Shown here piece by piece: positions 6,894-11,747 of a stretch of 11,747 bases of DNA; the stretch's first letter is position 1, and the number at the start of each line of letters is the position of its first letter. The notes below the pieces were generated by a model that did not search any database, was not told the origin of the DNA, and saw only the letters and a program-made list of their open reading frames with translations. Source of the DNA: JBFGRM01 sp041563675. Lineage in GTDB: Bacteria; Nitrospirota; Nitrospiria; Nitrospirales; Nitrospiraceae. The DNA lies in the NCBI GenBank assembly GCA_041563675.1, contig JBFGRM010000060.1:1-11747 (forward strand), given 5' to 3'. The translations under genes and the position numbers were made by a program.

Positions 6894-7778
6894 ATGGCAC
6901 CTGAACGATTGCCGACCCGCATGCTCGGCAAGACCGGCGTCCCGATCTCCGTGATCGGCTTCGGCACCGCGCCTGCCGGAAACCGGCTGCCGCTCAAGGG
7001 CGCAGTCCGCCTTTACGAGGAAGCCCTCAATCTCGGCGTCACATATTTCGACACGGCACCCGATTTCGCGGGCTACGGCCGCGCCCAGGAGCAGCTCGGC
7101 TATCTGCTCAAAGAGCGGCGGCGCGAAGTCTTCCTGGTCACGAAATGTTACGAGCCGTCCGGTGACGCCGCCCTCCGGTTGCTTGAGCGAAATCTGCGGG
7201 AACTGCAAACGGACCACGCGGACCTCGTCTTCGTCCACAGCGTTGGGGCCGACAAGATGGATCCCCGCGTCGTCTTCGGCCGGAACGGCTGCTATGGGGC
7301 GCTGGTGAGGGCGAAGGCCGAAGGGCTGACGCGATTCGTGGGCTTGTCGGGTCACAACCGCCCGGGCCGCTTCGTCGAGGCGGTCAAAACATTCGATGTG
7401 GATGTCCTCCTGAATGCCGTCAACTTCGTCGATCGCCATACGTATAATTTTGAGCAACGACTCTGGCCGCTGGCAGCCAAGGCAAACATCGGACTGATCG
7501 CCATGAAGGTCTACGGCGGGAAGCGCCGGGGGCTGTTCACGGGGATGAGCCATACGCTGATGCCGGATCGGTACCGGGACCTGGCCTTTCGCTACACCTT
7601 CAGCCAACCCCATCTCGCCAGCGCCGTGATCGGCATGGCGACGCGCCGAGAGCTGCACGAGAACCTCGAGCGGGCGCGGCGGTTCACCCCGCTTACCCGA
7701 GCCGAGCTCGACCAGCTCGACGGGATTGGCCGTCAGCTCGCCCGCGACTGGGGGCCTCACTTTGGCGCGGTGGCGTGA
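6894..7778 (+). CDS. Aldo/keto reductase family oxidoreductase
   Basis: This 294-residue protein fits an NAD(P)H-dependent aldo/keto reductase. It opens with MLGKTGVPISVIGFGTAPAG, the usual first strand. The catalytic aspartate is Asp53 in YFDTAPDF, lysine Lys84 in LVTK, and histidine His115 in VFVHS. The cofactor-end strand LASAVIGMATRRELHENLE lies near 241-259. The catalytic tyrosine normally five residues after the aspartate is Phe58 here; Tyr61 in AGYGRAQEQLG is nearby and may replace it. The length suits a single domain with no ferredoxin extension. The substrate cannot be read from sequence. The Shine-Dalgarno before the ATG is weak. A TPR lipoprotein gene starts 4 nt after the stop, suggesting an operon, though no functional link is evident. 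The family assignment is firm. Confidence 0.93.
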   Translation: MAPERLPTRMLGKTGVPISVIGFGTAPAGNRLPLKGAVRLYEEALNLGVTYFDTAPDFAGYGRAQEQLGYLLKERRREVFLVTKCYEPSGDAALRLLERNLRELQTDHADLVFVHSVGADKMDPRVVFGRNGCYGALVRAKAEGLTRFVGLSGHNRPGRFVEAVKTFDVDVLLNAVNFVDRHTYNFEQRLWPLAAKANIGLIAMKVYGGKRRGLFTGMSHTLMPDRYRDLAFRYTFSQPHLASAVIGMATRRELHENLERARRFTPLTRAELDQLDGIGRQLARDWGPHFGAVA

Positions 7779-7782
7779 GGCC

Positions 7783-8535
7783 GTGCCGTCCCCGGCCGTA
7801 TTGTCCCCCTTCATTGATCCCCCGTCATTCTCCCGCAGGCGCACCACCCGCTGGTGCAGCGTGGTGCTGCTGAGTGCCGTCCTTGTTTCTGCTTGCAGCG
7901 TCCCGCCCGAATCCCAGATCAAGCGCGAGGATATTCTCGTCCTCACCAAGCGGATGATCGTGCTCAACGAGGCCGGCAGGTACGAAGAGGCGCTTCCGGT
8001 CGCGCAGCGCGCGGTGCAGCACGCTGAGGAGACCCTCGGCCCCGAGCATCCCACCGTGGCCATCTACCTGACCTATCTGGGAGGTGTCTACCGCTCCCTC
8101 GGCCGGGTCGATGAGGCGCAGGGGACCTATCAGCGCGCGCTGGCGATGCAGGAGAAGCTGCTCGGTGCCGATCATGTCGCGGTGTCGAACACGCTCAGCG
8201 CGGTCGCAGGCCTCCAGCAGGATCACGGCATGGAGGCAGACGCGGAGACATCCTTGCGGCGGGCGCTCGCCATCCGCGAGCGGGCCTTTGGTCCCGGGCA
8301 TCCCGCGACCGTGACGGTGATCAGCAAGCTGGGCAGGCTGTACGAGGCGATGGGCAGGTACGGGGAGGCTGAGCCCCTGTTGGTCCGCGCGCTTGACGCC
8401 ATGGCGTCCGCGGATGGGCATCCCCATCCGGCCAGGGCGGAAACCCTGAGGAGCTACGCGCGCGTGCTCAGGAACACGGGGCGCTCAGGACAGGCCGAGA
8501 GCCTGGATGCGCGTGCCCTTCGACTCGGCCCTTAG
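7783..8535 (+). CDS. TPR-repeat lipoprotein
   Basis: About 250 residues from a GTG start. A basic stretch (SRRRTTRW), a hydrophobic core (SVVLLSAVLV) and the lipobox VSAC give a lipoprotein signal with lipidated Cys at residue 38. Four tetratricopeptide units of about 42 residues follow, of the kinesin-light-chain-like type. Examples are AGRYEEALPVAQRAVQHAEE, LGRVDEAQGTYQRALAMQEK, MEADAETSLRRALAIRE and MGRYGEAEPLLVRALDAM, spaced by GPEHP, GADH and GPGHP turns. The role is probably protein-protein interaction at the envelope; the partner is unknown. The start is uncertain: no ATG is available. GTG 7783 is 4 nt after the reductase stop with GAGG nearby. TTG 7801 would give a shorter signal with Cys at 32. 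TTG 7726 would overlap the reductase by 53 nt. Confidence 0.85.
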   Translation: MPSPAVLSPFIDPPSFSRRRTTRWCSVVLLSAVLVSACSVPPESQIKREDILVLTKRMIVLNEAGRYEEALPVAQRAVQHAEETLGPEHPTVAIYLTYLGGVYRSLGRVDEAQGTYQRALAMQEKLLGADHVAVSNTLSAVAGLQQDHGMEADAETSLRRALAIRERAFGPGHPATVTVISKLGRLYEAMGRYGEAEPLLVRALDAMASADGHPHPARAETLRSYARVLRNTGRSGQAESLDARALRLGP

Positions 8536-8653
8536 CAGGGCCTCGCTCAGGGCAGGCGGCTGGGACAGGAGAAATAAAGTCTAGGGTGTGGTCATGAAGA
8601 CGAACGGCGGGGGCTCGGCAACAGAAGCCGCAGCCGTCGCGAGAGGGGATCGG

Positions 8654-9076
8654 TTACAGGTTGGCCTTAATGGCGTCCAAAATGCGCCGCGACCGGCTCT
8701 CGTCACCCATCAGCCCCACGCGGATCGTGAGCTTCGAGCGGGAGCTCGAAATCGAGTCAACCGTCACCCAAATCTGCTTGTCGTCCGCGGTCTTTGATTC
8801 AATCGTGGCCACGAACTGATCGCCTTCGTTCTTGGTGATGGGCAGGTCCAGGGACTTGAGCGCGGTGACAGCCGCCTGTCGCACGCGGGGCACCGGCGCG
8901 TCCAACTCTGTTTGAAGCTTCCCCATGACGTATGCGGTCCCCGCCACTCCACCGGCCGCTCCCGCGCCGAGCAGAAGGGCGGTGCAGCCGGCGAGGCTGG
9001 GTGCCAGACCGATCAGCAAAAAGAGCAACGCCGTTCGGCTGAGTTGGAAGAAGTTCTGCAACACGCTGCCGCCCAT
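8654..9076 (-). CDS. Small lipoprotein, DUF3568-type
   Basis: This 140-residue protein has a signal peptide (TALLFLLIGLAPS) and lipobox SLAGC, with lipidated Cys31. A short glycine/alanine-rich segment (LLLGAGAAGGVAGTAYVMG) is followed by a soluble domain of about 85 residues. The order resembles DUF3568 lipoproteins: Cys, glycine-rich hydrophobic stretch, then a domain with V..A...ALKSLDLPI and ATIESKTADDKQIWV. The function of that family is not known. AAGGAG lies upstream of the ATG at about 10 nt, a somewhat long spacing. The gene begins 34 nt after the ilvD stop on the same strand and could share its transcript, though the products have no obvious connection. It converges with the TPR lipoprotein gene. 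The 118-bp space between their ends (8536-8653) shows no clear hairpin terminator. Confidence 0.83.
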   Translation of the reverse strand: MGGSVLQNFFQLSRTALLFLLIGLAPSLAGCTALLLGAGAAGGVAGTAYVMGKLQTELDAPVPRVRQAAVTALKSLDLPITKNEGDQFVATIESKTADDKQIWVTVDSISSSRSKLTIRVGLMGDESRSRRILDAIKANL

Positions 9077-9110
9077 GGTTGGCTCACTCCTTTATCGTCG
9101 TCAGGTTTCC

Positions 9111-10784
9111 TCAGCTCGTCACCGCGCCTTCTGATGCCGACGACACGTGTCGCGCGTACTTGGCCATGACACCCGACGTGTAGCGCGGCAATGGGGGCTT
9201 CCACTGGCGGAGGCGCGCGGTCATCTCCTCGGGTGTGAGCTGGACCTCCAGCTTGCGGGCCGTGATGTCGAACGCGATGATATCGCCATTTTGCAAGGCG
9301 GCGATCGGTCCGCCCTTCATGGCCTCCGGAGCGACATGGCCCGCCATCAAGCCGTGGGTGGCGCCGGAGAATCGGCCATCGGTTAGCAAGGCGACGGACT
9401 CGCCCAATCCAGCGCCGACGATAGCTCCCGTCACGCCCAGCATCTCCCGCATGCCCGGGCCGCCCTGCGGCCCTTCGTAGCGGATGACCACCACGTCTCC
9501 CGCCTTGATCTGCCCGGCCTTGACCGCCGCAAAGGCGTCCTCCTCCCGGTCGAACACCTTCGCCGGGCCGCGATGCGTGGTCCGTTCATGGCCGGCGACC
9601 TTCAAGACGCAGCCCTCCGGGGCGAGGTTGCCCTTCAAGATCACCATCCCCCCGGTCGACTTGAGCGGCCTCGACAGGGGCCGGAGCACCTCCTGACCCG
9701 CTGTCTCCTTGGCCTCCTTGGCTTCCTCGCCGATCGTGCGCGTCGTTACGGTGAGCTGGTCCGCGTGCAGAAGCCCGGCCTCGATCAGGCGCTTGGCCAC
9801 GAGGGCGGTGCCCCCCGCCGCGTAGAGATCGGTGGCCATGAACTTGCCGCCGGGCTTGAGATCGGCCAGCAGCGGCACGCGCCGGTTGATCGTGTCAAAG
9901 TCGTCGATGGTGAGGTGGACTCCGGCCTCACGCGCCACGGCGAGAAGATGGAGGACGGCGTTGGTCGATCCCCCGGTCGTCGCGACCGCCGCGACGGCGT
10001 TCTCGAGCGCCTTGCGCGTGATGATCTGCTTCGGGCGCAAGTCCTTCTTCAGCAGCTCCATGACGAGCTGTCCGGATTGATAAGCCACGTCGTCTTTTTT
10101 CGGATCCATGGCGGGCACGCCGTTGCGCCCGAGGGGCGAGATTCCCAAAAACTCGAAGGCGATCGCCATCGTGTTCGCCGTGAATTGACCGCCGCAGGCG
10201 CCGGGGCCGGGACAGGCGTGATCCTCCAAGTCGTGCAACTCGGCTTCGGACATCTTGCCCGCCTGGTGCGCGCCCACCGCCTCGAACACATCCTGAATCG
10301 TGACGTTGTGGTCCTGGAAACGGCCCGGCATGATGGAGCCGCCGTAGAGCATCAAGGAAGGCACATTCAGGCGCGCCAGCGCCATGACCGTGCCGGGAAT
10401 CGTCTTGTCGCAGCCCGACAGAGCGACGACGGCGTCGAAGAGATGCCCCCTCGCGACAAGCTCGATCGAGTCTGCGATCACCTCGCGACTGATGAGCGAG
10501 GCCTTCATCCCCTCCGTGCCCATCGAGATGCCGTCCGACACGGCGATGGTGTTGTACTCGATCGGCGTGCCGCCCGCATCCCGGATGCCCGCCTTCACCC
10601 GCTCCGCCAGGCGTCGCAGGTGGGAGTTGCACGGCATGATCTCGATCCAGGTGTTGGCGACCCCGACGAGGGGCCGGGACAAGTCTTCGTCGCTGAATCC
10701 GACGGCCTTCATCATGGCGCGCGCCGGTGCGCGTCCGGGGCCGTCGGTCAGGGTGTGGCTCTGATGTTTCAGATCGGACGACAT
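9111..10784 (-). CDS. ilvD: Dihydroxy-acid dehydratase
   Basis: This 557-residue protein matches the normal length of IlvD. It dehydrates 2,3-dihydroxy-isovalerate and 2,3-dihydroxy-3-methylvalerate to the 2-oxo acids in valine, isoleucine and leucine synthesis, in the cytoplasm. Three cluster cysteines are visible: Cys52 in MPCNSH, Cys124 in LSGCDKT and Cys197 in GACGGQFTANTM. Spacing is as in bacterial [2Fe-2S] members. Asp84 (AVSDGISMG) and Lys126 (GCDK) fit the metal site. The C-terminus has DGRFSGATHGLMAGHVAPEA. AAGGAG lies 6 nt before the ATG at 10784. The upstream gap (10785-10972) holds no recognisable leader peptide, T-box or attenuator. The gene is not next to other ilv genes here, so it appears to stand apart from a biosynthetic operon. 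A related sugar-acid dehydratase is unlikely given the close IlvD motifs. Confidence 0.97.
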   Translation of the reverse strand: MSSDLKHQSHTLTDGPGRAPARAMMKAVGFSDEDLSRPLVGVANTWIEIMPCNSHLRRLAERVKAGIRDAGGTPIEYNTIAVSDGISMGTEGMKASLISREVIADSIELVARGHLFDAVVALSGCDKTIPGTVMALARLNVPSLMLYGGSIMPGRFQDHNVTIQDVFEAVGAHQAGKMSEAELHDLEDHACPGPGACGGQFTANTMAIAFEFLGISPLGRNGVPAMDPKKDDVAYQSGQLVMELLKKDLRPKQIITRKALENAVAAVATTGGSTNAVLHLLAVAREAGVHLTIDDFDTINRRVPLLADLKPGGKFMATDLYAAGGTALVAKRLIEAGLLHADQLTVTTRTIGEEAKEAKETAGQEVLRPLSRPLKSTGGMVILKGNLAPEGCVLKVAGHERTTHRGPAKVFDREEDAFAAVKAGQIKAGDVVVIRYEGPQGGPGMREMLGVTGAIVGAGLGESVALLTDGRFSGATHGLMAGHVAPEAMKGGPIAALQNGDIIAFDITARKLEVQLTPEEMTARLRQWKPPLPRYTSGVMAKYARHVSSASEGAVTS

Positions 10785-10914
10785 GAAGGCTCCTTCAGCA
10801 CGGTACGCGTTGCGGGCCCGGCCTCAAAAAAGACACGAAAATCGACCTTGGTGTGTAACACGTTCGATTACGGAGCTGCAACTGGAGCGGGAGGCGTGGA
10901 CAGGGGCGGGAGGT

Positions 10915-10952
10915 CCGGGCGGCGGGGGCGGATCAGCACCCTCGCCGCCCGG
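10915..10952. other. 10-bp perfect inverted repeat downstream of the Spy-like gene
   Basis: CCGGGCGGCG (10915-10924) and CGCCGCCCGG (10943-10952) form a perfect 10-bp GC-only stem with an 18-nt loop, starting 20 nt after the Spy-like gene's stop. A smaller GACCC/GGGTC stem lies at 10954-10969. There is no T-run on either strand. It may protect or end the mRNA by a factor-dependent route, but intrinsic termination is not supported. Confidence 0.5.
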
Positions 10953-10972
10953 GGACCCACGTGCGGGTCTGC

Positions 10973-11572
10973 TCAGTCGTCGTCGTCTTTCTCCTTGTCA
11001 CCCTTGGCTTTCCCGTGCGGCATGCCCTTGCCGTGCGCGTCCGAACGGTACTGCTCCCGCATGCGCTCATGGAACATCTTCACGCGCTTGCTCTGCTCGG
11101 GCGTCAGCACGTTCATCGCGTCGCGGCGCGCCTTGACGGAAGCGACGCGCAAGCTCACCTGCTTCATGGCGCTTTCCTTCAGCTTGGATTCGATCGCGGA
11201 CATCGAGGATCCGTCCTCGTCGATGAGCGCACGCGCTTCCCGCTCGGCGATCTTGATATCCGCCTCAGCTTGGATGCGGGTGCGATCGAGGTCGAGCTTG
11301 ATATTCTTGAGCTGCGCGACCTGCTCGTCGGTCAAGCCCATCTCCTCGGCTCCACCGAGGAGGCCGCGAATAAGGTGCCCCGCAGTTCGATGGCCTCCCA
11401 TCCCGTGCCCTCGGCCGTGACCGTGCATCCCTTTTCCATACCCGTGCCCTTTCCCGTAGGAACCGCTGTGCGCCCCCTTGCCCTCCTTCTTGTCATCGGC
11501 CGAGACGACGGCCATGCTCAGACCGAGGCCGAACACCAGCGCCATAATTCCAACCAGCAATTTATTCCGCAT
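10973..11572 (-). CDS. Spy/CpxP-like periplasmic protein, His/Gly-rich
   Basis: This 199-residue protein has a signal peptide, probably cut after VVSA (residue 25). A His/Gly/Lys-rich segment (about 33-65, with repeated GHG, GKG and GRG) follows, then a mostly helical domain. Two LTxxQ-type motifs, LTDEQ at 80-84 and LTPEQ at 156-160, mark the Spy/CpxP family of periplasmic chaperones and metal sensors. Between them is a long charged helix (RTRIQAEADIKIAEREARAL). The tail is charged and ends in four aspartates. The His-rich segment suggests metal binding, which is inference. AAAGGAGAGG lies just upstream of ATG 11572. The gene appears to be alone: ilvD begins 188 nt downstream after a strong hairpin. 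No CpxR-like regulator is adjacent. Confidence 0.85.
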   Translation of the reverse strand: MRNKLLVGIMALVFGLGLSMAVVSADDKKEGKGAHSGSYGKGHGYGKGMHGHGRGHGMGGHRTAGHLIRGLLGGAEEMGLTDEQVAQLKNIKLDLDRTRIQAEADIKIAEREARALIDEDGSSMSAIESKLKESAMKQVSLRVASVKARRDAMNVLTPEQSKRVKMFHERMREQYRSDAHGKGMPHGKAKGDKEKDDDD

Positions 11573-11601
11573 TTGTCCTCTCCTTTCGATGCGCTCTCTT
11601 G

Positions 11602-11607
11602 GTTATA
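11602..11607 (-). promoter_or_regulatory. Candidate -10 box for the Spy-like gene
   Basis: TATAAC on the minus strand, 30 nt before the ATG at 11572, matches the -10 consensus at five of six positions. It would give a leader of about 22 nt carrying AAAGGAGAGG. No good -35 was found at 16-18 nt. Upstream, two ACGCGT copies 7 bp apart (11628-11633 and 11635-11640) might be a binding site or low-complexity sequence. The remainder to 11747 shows no supported gene. Confidence 0.3.
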
Positions 11608-11747
11608 CGCTCAGTTATCCTCTTTCTACGCGTCACGCGTCCCGCCTTCTCCCCAGGCCTGCACTTCGTCGAAGCTTCAGAGACGGGCGATCAGTCACCC
11701 CCCGCCTCCACCCTAATCCGAAGATGAGCAGTTTCCGCGTCGATGTA

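Noticed and set aside
6306..8063. 585-codon minus-strand open frame through the repeat array and reductase
   Set aside because: It crosses the 14-bp repeats and lies opposite a clear aldo/keto reductase; its translation is repetitive or Arg-rich and matches no family.
9573..11420. 615-codon plus-strand open frame opposite ilvD and the Spy-like gene
   Set aside because: It runs across two well-supported minus-strand genes and their spacer and has low-complexity Arg/Gly-rich content, so it is a shadow frame.
11691..11747. Possible 3' end of a minus-strand gene (18 codons then TGA) or, on plus, an ATG at 11724 open to the edge
   Set aside because: Too short to separate from chance; no ribosome binding site for the plus start and no recognisable motif in either.

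Overview
The window is GC-rich bacterial DNA with tightly packed genes. Lipoprotein signals, a membrane-anchored c-type heme protein and a periplasmic Spy/CpxP-like protein point to a Gram-negative envelope. The gene mix, high GC and 14-bp GC-rich intergenic repeats resemble the Nitrospirota (Nitrospira-like) lineage. That placement rests on general likeness, not on a marker gene. No rRNA, tRNA, CRISPR array, integrase or transposase was seen.

Layout. (1) 1-1215, minus: 405 codons from the start of a circularly permuted ATP-grasp protein that runs off the left edge. (2) 1216-1432: intergenic, with degenerate 14-bp GC-rich repeats. (3) 6115 down to 1433, minus: a four-gene signalling cluster in transcription order. 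It holds a single-domain response regulator, a soluble histidine kinase with an N-terminal Rossmann (GAGKGG) domain, a large membrane Cache-HAMP-PAS histidine kinase, and a membrane-anchored monoheme Tll0287-like (DUF3365) protein. The last three genes are separated by 7 nt and by an ATGA overlap. A 126-nt gap after the regulator carries two mutually exclusive hairpins. (4) 6354-6719, plus: a divergent 121-residue protein of unknown function with a strong ribosome binding site, followed by an array of about five and a half 14-bp repeats. (5) 6894-8535, plus: an aldo/keto reductase and a TPR lipoprotein 4 nt apart. (6) 9076-8654 and 10784-9111, minus: a small DUF3568-type lipoprotein downstream of ilvD (dihydroxy-acid dehydratase, branched-chain amino acid synthesis). 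(7) 11572-10973, minus: a His/Gly-rich Spy/CpxP-like periplasmic protein. The last 175 bases hold a candidate promoter and no supported gene.

The most unusual part is the signalling cluster. One kinase carries a dinucleotide-binding-type fold, another an extracytoplasmic Cache-like sensor, and a covalent-heme protein is translationally coupled to the second kinase. The only regulator present is a receiver without an output domain. The inference is a redox- or metabolite-responsive phosphorelay whose output lies elsewhere. The other genes look like ordinary metabolic and envelope functions.
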